From the NCBI GenBank assembly GCA_016709665.1, contig JADJMI010000026.1, forward strand, positions 1 through 64,000: a stretch of DNA of 64,000 nucleotides, in the 5' to 3' direction. Position 1 is the first letter of the stretch. Each line of letters begins with the position of its first letter. The notes under the pieces were generated by a model, which made no database searches, was not told the origin of the DNA, and worked only from the letters and a program-made list of their open reading frames with translations. The translations under genes were made by a program, and so were the position numbers. Shown here piece after piece: positions 35,774 to 47,496 of this stretch. Origin of the DNA: Betaproteobacteria bacterium (GTDB lineage Bacteria > Pseudomonadota > Gammaproteobacteria > Burkholderiales > Usitatibacteraceae).

Positions 35774-36612
35774 ATGCGCATCGACCCCTTCGCCCTGAGG
35801 AAGCCCGCGGCCCTGCTCGGGCTCGCGCTGGTGGCGATCCACCTCGTCCTGGCGCTCTTCTCGCCGTGGATCGCGCCCTTCGACCCGACGGAGCTGGTGG
35901 GCGGCCGCGTCGATCCCCCGGGAGGCGAGTTCCTCCTCGGGACCGACGCGCTCGGCCGCGACTACCTCTCCCGCCTGCTGCACGGCGGGCGCATGGCGCT
36001 TTTCGTCACCTTCACGGGCGTGGTCGCGGCGGTCACGGCCGGGAGCCTCGCGGGCATCGCGGCCGCGTGGTTCGGCGGCACCCTGGACGACGTCCTCATG
36101 CGCCTGTGCGACGTGAAGCTCGCGTTGCCCGGCATCCTCTTCGTGTCCCTGTTCATCACGGGATTCGGGGAGTCCTTCGGCGTGCTCGTGACCCTCATCG
36201 GCCTCGTCTATTTCCCCGGCGTGATCCGCATCGTGCGCGCGCAGGCCCTCACGCAGGTGAACCTGGGCTACGTGAAGGCCGCGCAGCTGCGCGGCGAGAG
36301 CGCCTTCTCGATCATCGCCCGCGAGATCCTGCCCAACACGCTCGACGTGGTGTACGTGGAGTTCGCCATCCGCATGTCGCACGCGGTGCTGCTCCTGTCG
36401 ACGATGTCGTATCTCGGCCTGGGGCTCTCGCCGCCCACGCCGGACTGGGGGCTCATGGTCTCCGAGGGCGTGGGGCAGCTCGCCTTCGCCCCCTGGCTCG
36501 TGCTCTTTCCCGCCGTCTTCATCAGCACCCTGGTGATCGGGCTCAACTTCGGCGCCGAAGCCCTCGCGGGCGCGCTGGGACTCGACGCCTCGCGCGGGCA
36601 CGTGGGAGGCAC

Positions 36613-36616
<4 letters not shown>
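35774..36616 (+). CDS. DppC/OppC-type ABC permease
   Basis: This 280-residue permease has the family marker FLLGTDALGRDYLSRLLHGG near residue 54, six spans, and an EAA loop KAAQLRGESAFSIIAREILP. It is the second channel half for the importer. Its TGA overlaps the TTG start of the ATPase gene. The C-terminal GLNFGAEALAGALGLD is typical of DppC, in which this segment usually reads GLNLLGDALRDALDP. Confidence 0.9.
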
Positions 36617-38276
<1,660 letters not shown>

Positions 38277-38280
<4 letters not shown>

Positions 38281-39083
38281 AGATCATCCACATCACCGAC
38301 ACCCACCTCGTCGCCCCGGGCGTCACGCTCTACGACCTGGATCCGTACGAGCGCCTGCGCGCCTGCATCGACGACGTCGTCGCGAACCACGCCGACGCGC
38401 GCTTGTGCGTGATCACGGGCGATCTCGCGCACAAGGGCGAGGAGGCCGCCTATCGCGGGCTTCGCGCGCAGCTCTCGCGCCTGCCGATGCCGTGGGTCCC
38501 GCTGCTGGGCAACCACGACGCGCGCGAGCCTTTCGCCCGGGTCTTTCCCGACGTCCCGCGCGATGCGGACGGCTTCACCCAGTCGGTGCTGCGGCTGCCC
38601 GAAGGCGACTTTCTCTTCCTCGACACGCTCGACGAGGGCGTGAACGGCGGCCTCTACTGCGAGGCGCGGGAGCGGTGGCTTTCCGGCCGGCTCGACGAGG
38701 CCGCGGACCGGGCGGTGTACCTCTTCATGCACCACCCGCCCTTTCCCATCCACATTCCCTGCCTCGACCGCATCTCGCTCGCGCATCCCGAGCGCTTCGC
38801 GAAGCTGGTGGAAGGGCGGCGCAACATACGCCACCTTTTCTACGGCCACGTGCACCGTCCCGTGTGCGGCAGCTGGCGCGGCATTCCCGTCTCGACGATG
38901 CGCGGGCTCAACCACCAGGTGCCTTTCGACTTCGTCACGGCGGATCGCGTCCCCAAGAGCCACGAGCCGCCGGCCTACGCGGTGGTCTTCGTCGAGGACG
39001 AGCAGGTCACCGTGCATTTCCACGACTACCTCGACCGGCGCACGCTCGTGAAGGCGGGCGACGGCTACGGGTACTTGCCTTGA
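38277..39083 (+). CDS. Calcineurin-like phosphodiesterase (GpdQ/CpdA class)
   Basis: This 268-residue metallophosphoesterase carries the full set of dimetal motifs: DTHL, GDLAH, GNHD, HHPPFP and GHVHRP. The C-terminal part with NHQVPF matches the GpdQ/CpdA class, which cleaves glycerophosphodiesters or cyclic nucleotides. It has no signal peptide. Coupling to the importer ATPase gene and position in a phosphonate operon suggest that it hydrolyses an imported phosphate or phosphonate diester. A cAMP phosphodiesterase role is the main alternative. Confidence 0.85.
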
Positions 39084-39094
39084 CGCCGGGGCGC

Positions 39095-40339
39095 ATGGCG
39101 GTGCTGGTGGTCTGCGACAGCCTGCGCGCGGATCTCATCGACGCGAAGGTTTCGCCGACGCTCGCCCGGCTGCGGGAAGAAGGCACGTGGATCTCCGATT
39201 TCCGCGGCGTCTTTCCCTCCACCACGCGCACCAGCGCCGCATCCATCGCCACCGGCTGCCGTCCCTGGGCCCACGGGCTCCTGGGCAACACGATGGTGCT
39301 CGACGAGGGCGAGGGTCTCGCCTGCCATTCGGCGGGCAAGCCCGATTTCCTCGACCGCCTGCGCCGAGCCACCGGCCGGGCGCTCCAGCGGCCGACGTTG
39401 CACGAGCGCGTGGCCCCGCTCGGCCCGGCCGTCGCGATGTCGAACGTCTCGCCCGGCGCGGCCTATGTCCTGGACCCGGAGGGCGCCGGCTACGTCCATC
39501 ACCGCTCGGGCTCCTTCGGGCCGGGGCGCACGCCGCTCGCCGATCGCCTCGCGATCGACGTCGGGGCGCCGGGCGACCGCGAGATGACGCGGCGCTTCTG
39601 CGACGAGACGCTCGGCGAGCGCCACCCGCCCTTCGCGCTCCTGTGGCTCTCCGAGCCCGACCACACGGGACACCATGCCGCCCTCGGGTCGCCGGAGCAC
39701 CTCGCCGCCATCGGGGAGGCCGACCGGAACGTCGCGCGCGTGCTCGATCGCATCGCACGGCTCGACCCGGGCGGGGAGCGCATCCTCTTCGCGGCGTGCT
39801 CCGACCACGGCATGCAGACCATCCGTAGCCGCGTCGACGTGGACGCGGCGCTCGTCGAAGCCGGCTTCAAGGCGTCGCCGGACTCGCGCGACGTGGTGGT
39901 CGCGCCGCAGGGCACGGCCGTCCTGCTCCATCTCGCGCCCTCCCGGCGCCAACGCCTGCCGGAACTCGTCCGTTGGCTCGAGGCGCAGGCGTTCGCCGGG
40001 CGTGTCCTCACGGGCGATGCGCTGCGCGAGGCGGGCCTGCCCGCGCACGACACGCTCGTCGCGGCCGTGAGCCTCGCGAGCGACGACGAGCCCAACGCGC
40101 ACGGCGTGCGCGGACGAAGCGACGTGGCGGAGAACGCCTTCGGCGGCGAGTACGCCATCGGCCACGGGCAGCACGGCGGCCTCGGGGCGCACGAACAACG
40201 ACCCTTTCTGGTGCTGCGCGGGGGAGGCTTCGGCGCTCGCGCCGTCGCCCGCCCCGCGAGTCTCATCGACATCGCCCCGACGATCCTCCATCACCTCGGC
40301 CTGCCGGCCGGGGGTGTCGAAGGCACGTCCCTTGCGTGA
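39095..40339 (+). CDS. Alkaline-phosphatase-superfamily phosphodiesterase (NPP-like)
   Basis: The protein has 414 residues from ATG 39095; a TTG at 39080 that overlaps the previous stop is a possible earlier start. The NPP/PhnA-type active site is visible: VVCDSLRADL (metal), FPSTTRTSAASIATG (nucleophile threonine), SEPDHTGHH, CSDHGMQ and GQHGG (metal ligands). It has no signal peptide. The superfamily includes nucleotide pyrophosphatases, phosphonate monoester hydrolases and phosphonoacetate hydrolase. Following a diesterase, it could remove the remaining ester group to leave the free phosphonate. The substrate is not known. It is distinct from the PhnA at 30847. Confidence 0.8.
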   Translation: MAVLVVCDSLRADLIDAKVSPTLARLREEGTWISDFRGVFPSTTRTSAASIATGCRPWAHGLLGNTMVLDEGEGLACHSAGKPDFLDRLRRATGRALQRPTLHERVAPLGPAVAMSNVSPGAAYVLDPEGAGYVHHRSGSFGPGRTPLADRLAIDVGAPGDREMTRRFCDETLGERHPPFALLWLSEPDHTGHHAALGSPEHLAAIGEADRNVARVLDRIARLDPGGERILFAACSDHGMQTIRSRVDVDAALVEAGFKASPDSRDVVVAPQGTAVLLHLAPSRRQRLPELVRWLEAQAFAGRVLTGDALREAGLPAHDTLVAAVSLASDDEPNAHGVRGRSDVAENAFGGEYAIGHGQHGGLGAHEQRPFLVLRGGGFGARAVARPASLIDIAPTILHHLGLPAGGVEGTSLA

Positions 40340-40505
40340 TGTCCTCGTCGGGCGATAATCGCACGACACAACCGCATCCCCGCGCGCCACCTCCCGCCCA
40401 CCCCCGGAGAACTTCCATCCACCCCCGCATCAGAACGCCCGCCCGCTTCGCCGGCGATTTCCTGCCGTCGAGGCGCGATCACCCCACGAAGGCACGGAGA
40501 CACCC

Positions 40506-41639
40506 ATGATCCTCGGACAAGAACCCATCCTCCTCACCCCCGGTCCCCTCACGACCTCGCCGGCCACCAAGCAGGCGATGCTGCGCGACTGGGGCTCCTG
40601 GGACGCGAGCTTCAACGCGATCACGGGCTCGATCTGCAAGGACCTCGTGGACGTCGTCCACGGCGCCGGCACGCACGTGTGCGTGCCGCTGCAAGGCAGC
40701 GGCACCTTCTCCGTGGAGGCCGCCCTCGCCAACGTGGTGCCCCGGACGGGCAAGGTGCTCGTGCCGCAGAACGGGGCCTACTGCCAGCGCATCCTCAAGA
40801 TCCTGGGGTATCTCGGGCGCGCGCACGTCGCGATGGACATGCCCGAGGACCAGTACCCGACGGGCGAAATGGTGGAGAAGGCGCTCGCCGCCGATCCGAC
40901 CATCACGCACGTGGCGCAGGTGCACTGCGAGACGGGCACCGGCATCCTGAACCCGCTCGCGGACATCGCGGCGGCCTGCGCCCGGCGCCGGGTGGGCCTC
41001 ATCGTGGACGCGATGAGCTCCTTCGGCGCCCTCGAGATCGACGTCTCGAAATACCCGGTGGACGCGGTGGTCGCCGCCTCGGGCAAGTGCATCGAGGGCG
41101 TGCCGGGCATGGGCTTCGTCATCGTGAAGCGCGACGTGCTCGAGAAGTCGCAGGGCAACTCGCATTCCCTGGCGATGGACCTCTTCGACCAGTGGACGTA
41201 CATGCAGAAGACGACGCAGTGGCGCTTCACGCCGCCCACCCACGTCGTGGCGGCCTTCCGCGTGGCGCTCGACCAGTTCCTCGCCGAGGGCGGGCAGCCC
41301 GCGCGCGGGGCCCGTTACGCGAAGAACTGCGAGACCCTCGTCGAGGGCATGGCCTCGATCGGCTTCCGCCCGTTCCTCCCGAAGGCGATCCAGGCGCCGG
41401 TGATCGTCACCTTCCACGCGCCGGGCGACCCCGCCTACGCGTTCAAGGACTTCTACGAGCGCGTGAAGGCGCGCGGCTACGTGCTCTACCCCGGCAAGCT
41501 CACGCAGGTGGAGACCTTCCGCGTGGGCTGCATCGGCGCCATCGACGCCAACGAGATGCGCAACGTGGTTTCTGCGGTATCGCAAACGCTGGCCGACATG
41601 GGCGTGCGTAAAATGGAGCCCCTCAAGGCGGCCGCCTAG
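40506..41639 (+). CDS. phnW: 2-Aminoethylphosphonate-pyruvate transaminase PhnW
   Basis: This 377-residue class V aminotransferase has the opening LLTPGPLTTSPATKQAML typical of PhnW, QGSGTFSVEA, the metal/PLP region VDAMSSFGALEID and the PLP lysine in AASGKCIEG. It transfers the amino group of 2-aminoethylphosphonate to pyruvate and gives phosphonoacetaldehyde and L-alanine. The 166-base gap in front contains a possible -10 sequence (GATAAT near 40370), so it may have its own promoter in addition to read-through. An alanine dehydrogenase gene follows, which fits removal of the alanine product. Confidence 0.95.
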   Translation: MILGQEPILLTPGPLTTSPATKQAMLRDWGSWDASFNAITGSICKDLVDVVHGAGTHVCVPLQGSGTFSVEAALANVVPRTGKVLVPQNGAYCQRILKILGYLGRAHVAMDMPEDQYPTGEMVEKALAADPTITHVAQVHCETGTGILNPLADIAAACARRRVGLIVDAMSSFGALEIDVSKYPVDAVVAASGKCIEGVPGMGFVIVKRDVLEKSQGNSHSLAMDLFDQWTYMQKTTQWRFTPPTHVVAAFRVALDQFLAEGGQPARGARYAKNCETLVEGMASIGFRPFLPKAIQAPVIVTFHAPGDPAYAFKDFYERVKARGYVLYPGKLTQVETFRVGCIGAIDANEMRNVVSAVSQTLADMGVRKMEPLKAAA

Positions 41640-41701
41640 GGGCGCCCCAGAAGGGTGCGCCGGCTTCCGCCACAACCCCGTCCCACCCCCACGGAGCATC
41701 C

Positions 41702-42817
41702 ATGAAGATCGGCGTCCCCAAGGAGATCAAGAACCACGAGTACCGCGTCGGCCTCACGCCCTCGTCCGTCCGCGAGCTCGTCGCGCACGGCCACGAGGTC
41801 CTCGTCGAGACGAACGCGGGCGCCGGCATCGGCGCGGGCGACGCCGTCTACCAGAAGGCCGGCGCGAAGATCGCCGCGAGCGCGGACGAGGTCTTCCAGG
41901 CCGCCGACATGATCGTGAAGGTGAAGGAACCGCAGGCCGTCGAGATCGCGCGCCTTCGCCCCGGGCAGGTCCTCTTCACCTACCTGCACCTCGCGCCGGA
42001 CCCGGACCAGTGCAAGGGTCTCATGGCGAGCGGCGCCGTCTGCATCGCCTATGAGACGGTGACCCAGCCGGGTGGCGGGCTGCCGCTGCTCGCGCCGATG
42101 TCCGAGGTGGCCGGGCGCATGGCCGTGCAGGCCGGCGCGCACTCGCTCGAGAAGGCGCACGGCGGCATGGGCGTCCTGCTGGGCGGCGTGGCCGGCGTCG
42201 CGCCCGCCAAGATCGTGATCCTGGGCGCGGGCGTGGTCGGCTCCAACTCGGCGCAGATCGCCGTGGGCACCGGCGCGCAGGTGGTGGTGATCGACCGCAG
42301 CATCGACGCGCTGCGCCGCATCGACCGCCTGCTGGGCGCGCGCGCCATGACCGTCTTCTCCAACTTCGACAACATCGAGCAGCACGTGCGCTCCGCGGAC
42401 ATGGTCATCGGCGGCGTGCTCATCCCCGGGGCCGCGGCGCCCAAGCTCGTCTCGCGCCAGCTCGTGTCGGAGATGAAGCCCGGCGCCGTCGTCGTCGACG
42501 TGGCCATCGACCAGGGCGGCTGCTTCGAGACGGCGCACGCCACCACGCACGCCGATCCCACCTACGTGGTCGACGGCGTCGTGCACTACTGCGTGGCCAA
42601 CATGCCCGGCGCCGTGCCGCGCACGTCCACCTACGCGCTCAACAACGCGACGCTGCCGTTCACGCTGCAGCTGGCGGAGAAGGGCTGGAAGGGCGCGCTC
42701 AAGGCCAACCCCCACCTCAAGGCCGGCCTCAACGTGTGCGCGGGCAAGGTCACCTACCGCGAAGTGGCGGAGGCGCTCGGCCACCCGTTCCACGAGCCGG
42801 ACGCGCTCCTCGCGTAG
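41702..42817 (+). CDS. ald: Alanine dehydrogenase
   Basis: This 371-residue protein is a full-length alanine dehydrogenase: MKIGVPKEIKNHEYRVGLTP at the start with the substrate-binding arginine, KVKEPQ with the catalytic lysine region, FTYLHLAPD with the catalytic histidine, and the NAD site ILGAGVVGSNSAQIAVG. It converts L-alanine to pyruvate and ammonium with NAD. Next to phnW it would regenerate the pyruvate acceptor and release the nitrogen of 2-aminoethylphosphonate, so the pair works as a net deaminating cycle. This functional link is inference from adjacency and chemistry. Confidence 0.95.
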   Translation: MKIGVPKEIKNHEYRVGLTPSSVRELVAHGHEVLVETNAGAGIGAGDAVYQKAGAKIAASADEVFQAADMIVKVKEPQAVEIARLRPGQVLFTYLHLAPDPDQCKGLMASGAVCIAYETVTQPGGGLPLLAPMSEVAGRMAVQAGAHSLEKAHGGMGVLLGGVAGVAPAKIVILGAGVVGSNSAQIAVGTGAQVVVIDRSIDALRRIDRLLGARAMTVFSNFDNIEQHVRSADMVIGGVLIPGAAAPKLVSRQLVSEMKPGAVVVDVAIDQGGCFETAHATTHADPTYVVDGVVHYCVANMPGAVPRTSTYALNNATLPFTLQLAEKGWKGALKANPHLKAGLNVCAGKVTYREVAEALGHPFHEPDALLA

Positions 42818-42824
42818 GCGGGCC

Positions 42825-43956
42825 GTGGGCACGCGTTTCGATCTCGCCATCGTCGGGGCCGGCATCGTCGGCCTGGCGCACGCGCTCGCGGCCGCGCGCC
42901 GAGGGCTCAAGGTCGTCGTCGTGGAGCGCGATCCGCGGGCCTGCTCGGCCTCGGTGCAGAACTTCGGCTTCGTCACGATCACGGGGCAGGAGCCGGGCCC
43001 CACGCGCGAGCGGGCGCTGCGTTCGCGCGACGTTTGGGACGAGGTGGCCGCGCAGGCGGGCATCGCCGTGCCGCAGCGCGGTGCCCTCGTCGTCGCGCGC
43101 CGGCGCGAATCGCGCGAGCTCCTCGCGGCCTACGCCGCTTCGCCCGAGGGCGAGGGCTGCGAATTTCACGACGCGGTCCACGCGCGGCGGCGCTGGCCGA
43201 TGCTGGCGGCGGGGCTCGAGGGGGCTCCTGAGCGCCCACGAATTGCGCGTCGAGCCGCGCGAGGCGCTGCCGAAGCTGGCCGCGTGGCTTGCCGGGCGCC
43301 ATGGCGTCGCGTTCCCCTGGGGCGTCTCGGTGGGCGCGGTGGAGCCGGGCGCCCTCGTGCACGCGGAAGGGCGCATCGAGGCCGATGCCATCGTGGTCGC
43401 GGCCGGCGCGGCGCTTCGCGCCCTGGCCCCGGCGATCGCCCGCCGGACGAATTTCCGCGCCTGCCGTTTGCAGATGATGCGCACCGCGGCGCAGCCACCC
43501 GCCTTCCGCCTGGAGCACGTGCTCATGTCCGACCTGAGCCTCGTGCGCTACGCGGGCTTCGCCCGCATGCGGCCCGCCAAGGCGTTGCTGGCACGGCTGC
43601 ACGAGGAAGTGCCCGCCTCGCTGGCGAACGGCGTGAACCTCATCGTGGCCCAGGGCGCGGACGGCTCGCTGGTCGTGGGCGATTCGCACCATTACGACGA
43701 GGCGATCGAGCCATTCGCCTCCGAACCCGTGGATGCCCTCATCCTCGACGAGATGGACGCGGTGCTCGATGTGCCGCGGCCGGGCATCACGGAACACTGG
43801 CTGGGCGTCTATCCCGTGGCGGACGTGGCCCCGCTCCTGCGCGAGAACATCGCCGAGCGGGTGCTGGCGGTCGCGGTGACGAGCGGCACGGGCATGAGCA
43901 CGGCCTTCGCCATCGGCGAGGAAACGGTGGCGAGCCTCTTCGGGGCTGCGGCGTGA
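42825..43956 (+). pseudogene. Phosphonate-associated FAD oxidoreductase (HpnW type), frameshifted
   Basis: The gene starts at GTG 42825 in one frame (FDLAIVGAGIVGLAHALAAA, a dinucleotide-binding motif, then VERDPRACSASVQNFGFVT). After the G run at 43220-43224 the homologous reading continues in the frame one base on (LLSAHELRVEPREALPKLAA to GMSTAFAIGEETVASLF). One G too many explains the break; corrected length is about 376 residues. The sequence belongs to DAO-type oxidases and resembles the TIGR03364 group proposed to oxidatively deaminate amino-phosphonates. It stands directly after phnW and ald. True loss or sequence error cannot be told apart here. Confidence 0.75.
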
Positions 43957-44486
43957 CCCACCCCGGCCTGGGCGTTCCGCCCTCCGAGTGGGTGGCCCGC
44001 TGGGCGAGCCTCATCCGGCCCGGTGGCGAGGTGCTGGACCTGGCCTGCGGGGGAGGGCGCCATGCCCGTTATCTCGCCAAGCTCGCCTTCGAGGTGGAGG
44101 CGGTCGACCGCGATGCGTCGCTCTTTCCGGACCCTCCCGCCGGCGTGAACCTGCGCGAGGCGGACCTGGAGGCCGGGCCGTGGCCCTACGAAGGCCGGCG
44201 ATTCGACGGCATCGTGGTCGCCAACTACCTGCACCGGCCGCTTCTCGCCACCCTCGTGGATTCCCTCGAACCGGGCGGGGTGCTGGTCTACGAGACCTTC
44301 GCCCGTGGCAACGAGCGCTTCGGCAAGCCGTCCAACCCGGATTTCCTGCTGGCCCCCGGCGAATTGCTCGAGGCGGTGCGCGGGCGGTTGCGGGTGGTGG
44401 CCTACGAGGACCGCGTGGTCGACACCCCCCGCCCGGCGGCGATCCAGCGCCTTTGCGCCCGGCGCGAGGACGCCCCTGCCCCGTAG
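43953..44486 (+). CDS. SAM-dependent methyltransferase, type 11/25
   Basis: This 177-residue protein starts at GTG 43953, overlapping the stop of the FAD oxidoreductase gene. Motif I is VLDLACGGGRHARYLA, followed by VEAVDRDASLF and FDGIVVANYLHRPLL. It is short, like the class I methyltransferases found in many proteobacteria beside unrelated genes. No substrate is apparent. It may belong to the preceding operon by overlap or be the last gene before the housekeeping block. Confidence 0.8.
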   Translation: MTHPGLGVPPSEWVARWASLIRPGGEVLDLACGGGRHARYLAKLAFEVEAVDRDASLFPDPPAGVNLREADLEAGPWPYEGRRFDGIVVANYLHRPLLATLVDSLEPGGVLVYETFARGNERFGKPSNPDFLLAPGELLEAVRGRLRVVAYEDRVVDTPRPAAIQRLCARREDAPAP

Positions 44487-44541
44487 GGGGGCCATTGAGG
44501 GTAAAATCGCGGTCTCTTCCGACCGCTTTCGCCCCGAACTA

Positions 44542-45420
44542 ATGCTCACCGGCAGCCTGGTTGCGATCGTCACGCCCATGCAGGCGGACGGCGCCCTCGA
44601 CCTCCCCCGCTTCAGGTCCCTCATCGACTGGCACATCGCCGAAGGCACCGACGCCCTCGTGGTGGTCGGCACGACGGGCGAATCGCCCACCGTCGACGTG
44701 GACGAGCACTGCCTGCTCATCGAGACGGCCGTGGAGCACTCGGCCGGGCGCGTCCCGGTGATCGCCGGCACCGGCGCAAACTCGACGAAGGAGGCCATCG
44801 AGCTCACGAGGTTCGCGAAGGACGTCGGCGCGAACTACTCGCTTTCCGTGGTGCCGTACTACAACAAGCCTTCGCAGGAAGGCCTGTACCTGCACTTCAA
44901 GGCCATCGCCGAGGCCGTCGACCTGCCGATGATCCTCTACAACGTCCCGGGCCGGACCGTCGCCGACATGGCCACGGAAACGACGCTGCGCCTGGCGCAC
45001 GTGCCGGGCATCGTGGGCATCAAGGACGCCACCGGCAACCTGGACCGCGGCGCGGACCTGCTGCGCAGGAAGCCCGCGGACTTCGCCGTGTACTCCGGCG
45101 ACGACGGCACGGCGCTCGCGTACATGCTGCTGGGCGCCTCGGGCGACATCTCCGTCACCGCCAACGTCGCCCCGCGCGCGATGCACGAGATGTGCGCCGC
45201 CGCGCTCGCGGGCGACGCGAAGAAGGCCATCGCGCTCAACCAGCGCCTCATTCCGCTGCACCAGAAGCTCTTCGTCGAGGCGAACCCCATCCCGGTGAAA
45301 TGGGCGCTCGCCCGGATGGGCCTCATCGGCGAGGGCATCCGCCTGCCGCTCACGCCGCTCGCCCCGGCCTTCCACGACACCGTCGCCGGCGCGCTGCGCG
45401 AAGCCGGCTGCCTCTCCTAG
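44542..45420 (+). CDS. dapA: 4-Hydroxy-tetrahydrodipicolinate synthase DapA
   Basis: This 292-residue protein is a typical DapA. VVVGTTGESPTVDVDEH contains the tandem threonines of the active site, PYYNKPSQEGLY the proton-relay tyrosine, PGRTVADM the substrate-binding arginine, and VGIKDATGN the Schiff-base lysine. It condenses pyruvate and aspartate semialdehyde in lysine and diaminopimelate synthesis. The start ATG 44542 follows a possible -10 sequence TAAAAT (44502-44507). Followed by bamC, the usual order in betaproteobacteria. Confidence 0.95.
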   Translation: MLTGSLVAIVTPMQADGALDLPRFRSLIDWHIAEGTDALVVVGTTGESPTVDVDEHCLLIETAVEHSAGRVPVIAGTGANSTKEAIELTRFAKDVGANYSLSVVPYYNKPSQEGLYLHFKAIAEAVDLPMILYNVPGRTVADMATETTLRLAHVPGIVGIKDATGNLDRGADLLRRKPADFAVYSGDDGTALAYMLLGASGDISVTANVAPRAMHEMCAAALAGDAKKAIALNQRLIPLHQKLFVEANPIPVKWALARMGLIGEGIRLPLTPLAPAFHDTVAGALREAGCLS

Positions 45421-45437
45421 AAACGGAAAGACTTCCC

Positions 45438-46631
45438 ATGACCCGCATCCGCCCGCTCGCCCTCGCCGCGCTGACGCTCCCGCTCCTCGCCGGGTGCGGC
45501 CTCTTCGGCGGCGGCAAGTCCGACGAGTACCAGCGCACGAAGAGCACGCGCGAGCAGCCGCTCGAGGTGCCCCCGGACCTGACCTCGCCCACCTACGACG
45601 ACCGGTTCGCGATCCCCGACCCGAAGGCTTCCACCAGCTTTTCCACGTACCAGCAGGGCCGTGCCCCCGGTGCGGCGGGCAGCGGGCCGGTGAACCTGGC
45701 CGTGCTGCCGCCCATCGCCAACGCCCGCGTCGAGCGATCGGGCGAACTGCGTTACGTCGTCGCCAAGGCCGAGCCCGGGCAGGCGTGGCCGGTCGTGCGC
45801 GAATTCTGGCTGGACCAGGGCTTCTCCATCGCCCGCGAGGACGCCGCCGCCGGCATCCTCGAGACGAACTGGCGCGAGAATCGCCCGCCGGTGGAGACCG
45901 ACGGCATCCGCGGGCTCGTGAGCCGCGCCCTTCCGGGCATGTATTCCTCCGGCGAGCGCGATCGCTTCCGCGCCCGCATCGAGCGCGGGGCCGAGGCCGG
46001 CACCGTCGAGATCTACGTGAGCCACCGCGGGCTCGAGGAAGTCTTCACCAGCACGCTGCAGGATTCGACGCGCTGGGTGCCGCGCGGCGGCGGCACGGAC
46101 CGGGGCCTCGAGGCCGAGATGCTCCAGCGCCTCGTGCTCAAGCTCGGCGAGCCCACCCGCAAGTCCGAGCCGGTGCGCATGGCCGACGCCAAGCCCGGCC
46201 CGGCGAGCGTCGCCGGGACGAGCCAGGGGCGGGGCGCGGCTCCCGCGGCTTCGGGCGCGCAGAACGCCGTCCTCCAGAATGCCGGCGCGGGCCCGATCGT
46301 CCTGAACGACGGCTTCGACCGCGGCTGGCGCCGCGTCGGCCTCGCGCTCGACCGCGTCGGCTTCACCGTCGAGGACCGCGACCGCTCCAAGGGCACGTAC
46401 TTCGTTCGCTACATCGATCCCGACGCCTCGAAAGTGGACAACGAGGGCTTCCTCGACAAGCTCGCCTTCTGGCGTCCGGCCGAGAAGAGCGCGGCGCCGC
46501 AGTTCCGCATCGCGGTCGCGGAAGCGGGCAGCGGCGCCTCGAGCGTCACCGTGCAGGATTCGAAGGGGGCCACCGATACCTCGGCCACCGGCAAGCGCAT
46601 CCTCTCGCTCCTGTTCGAGCAGCTGAAGTAG
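45438..46631 (+). CDS. bamC: Outer membrane assembly lipoprotein BamC
   Basis: This 397-residue lipoprotein has the signal MTRIRPLALAALTLPLLAGC with lipobox LAGC at residue 20. The unstructured N-terminal stretch (EQPLEVPPDLTSPTYDDRFA) is the part of BamC that binds BamD, and it is followed by two helix-grip domains. The second ends with TDTSATGKRILSLLFEQLK. It is part of the beta-barrel assembly machinery on the inner face of the outer membrane. It follows dapA by 17 bases, as in E. coli (dapA-nlpB). Confidence 0.9.
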   Translation: MTRIRPLALAALTLPLLAGCGLFGGGKSDEYQRTKSTREQPLEVPPDLTSPTYDDRFAIPDPKASTSFSTYQQGRAPGAAGSGPVNLAVLPPIANARVERSGELRYVVAKAEPGQAWPVVREFWLDQGFSIAREDAAAGILETNWRENRPPVETDGIRGLVSRALPGMYSSGERDRFRARIERGAEAGTVEIYVSHRGLEEVFTSTLQDSTRWVPRGGGTDRGLEAEMLQRLVLKLGEPTRKSEPVRMADAKPGPASVAGTSQGRGAAPAASGAQNAVLQNAGAGPIVLNDGFDRGWRRVGLALDRVGFTVEDRDRSKGTYFVRYIDPDASKVDNEGFLDKLAFWRPAEKSAAPQFRIAVAEAGSGASSVTVQDSKGATDTSATGKRILSLLFEQLK

Positions 46632-46637
46632 CGGCGC

Positions 46638-47405
46638 TTGGGCCTGCGCTTCGCCTCGCTCGGCAGCGGCAGCTCCGGCAACGGGACGCTCGTCGAGTGC
46701 GGGCGAACCCGCATCCTCATGGATTGCGGGTTCAACCTCGCCGACACGGCCGGGCGCCTCGGGCGCCTGGGGCTCGCCCCCGCGGACCTCTCGGCCATCG
46801 TCGTCACCCACGAGCACACCGACCACCTGGGCGGCGTGCCCCGCTTCGCGAAGCGCCACGCGCTGCCCGTGTACCTCACGCGCGGCACGGCGCTGTCGCT
46901 GCCACTCGACTTTCCCGCCTCGCTCGTGCGCTTCATCGATCCGCACACGGCCTTCGAGGTGAACGACCTGCTCGTCGACCCCGTCGCCGTCCCGCACGAC
47001 GCGCGCGAGCCCGTGCAGTACGTCTTTTCCGACGGGGCCGTCCGGCTGGCGGTGGTGACGGACCTCGGGTGCACGACGCCGCACGTGGAGGAAAAGCTCA
47101 CCGGCGTGGAGGCGCTCGTGCTCGAGTGCAACCACGATATCGAGATGTTGCGCGCGGGCTCCTATCCCTGGCCGCTCAAGCAACGCATCTCGGGTCGCTT
47201 CGGGCACCTCGACAATGCGCAGTCGGGCGACCTGCTCTCGCGCCTCGACCGTTCGAAGCTCAAGCACCTCGTCGCCGCGCACCTGTCGAAGGAGAACAAC
47301 ACGCCGGAGCTCGCGGTGGCCGCCCTCGCGGGCGCCGCCGGGTGCGAGATTTCCTGGGTGGGCGTCGCGTCGCAGGACGCGGGGTTCGACTGGCGGGAGA
47401 TCTAG
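46638..47405 (+). CDS. MBL-fold metal-dependent hydrolase (YycJ/VicX type)
   Basis: This 255-residue protein starts at TTG 46638, seven bases after the bamC stop. It opens with FASLGSGSSGNGTLVECG and has the metallo-beta-lactamase metal motif THEHTDHLGG, a later VTDLGCTTPHV, and HLDNAQSGDLL. Proteins of this group (YycJ/VicX) are phosphodiesterase- or nuclease-like enzymes linked to DNA repair or wall control in other bacteria. Its place after dapA-bamC is conserved in betaproteobacteria. A bidirectional terminator follows. Confidence 0.85.
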   Translation: MGLRFASLGSGSSGNGTLVECGRTRILMDCGFNLADTAGRLGRLGLAPADLSAIVVTHEHTDHLGGVPRFAKRHALPVYLTRGTALSLPLDFPASLVRFIDPHTAFEVNDLLVDPVAVPHDAREPVQYVFSDGAVRLAVVTDLGCTTPHVEEKLTGVEALVLECNHDIEMLRAGSYPWPLKQRISGRFGHLDNAQSGDLLSRLDRSKLKHLVAAHLSKENNTPELAVAALAGAAGCEISWVGVASQDAGFDWREI

Positions 47406-47447
47406 TAGGGAAATAAGGGACAGTCCCGAAGGGAAAATCCCCATGAA

Positions 47448-47473
47448 AAAAGCCGGCCCGAGGGCCGGCTTTT
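47448..47473. terminator. Bidirectional intrinsic terminator
   Basis: A 12-bp stem (47448-47459 with 47462-47473), with GCCGGCCC and GGGCCGGC at its core, is bordered by A and T runs on both sides. It stops the rightward dapA-bamC-MBL transcript and the leftward lipoprotein transcript between convergent genes. Confidence 0.9.
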
Positions 47474-47496
47474 ATCTTGCCGCTGAAAGACCCGGA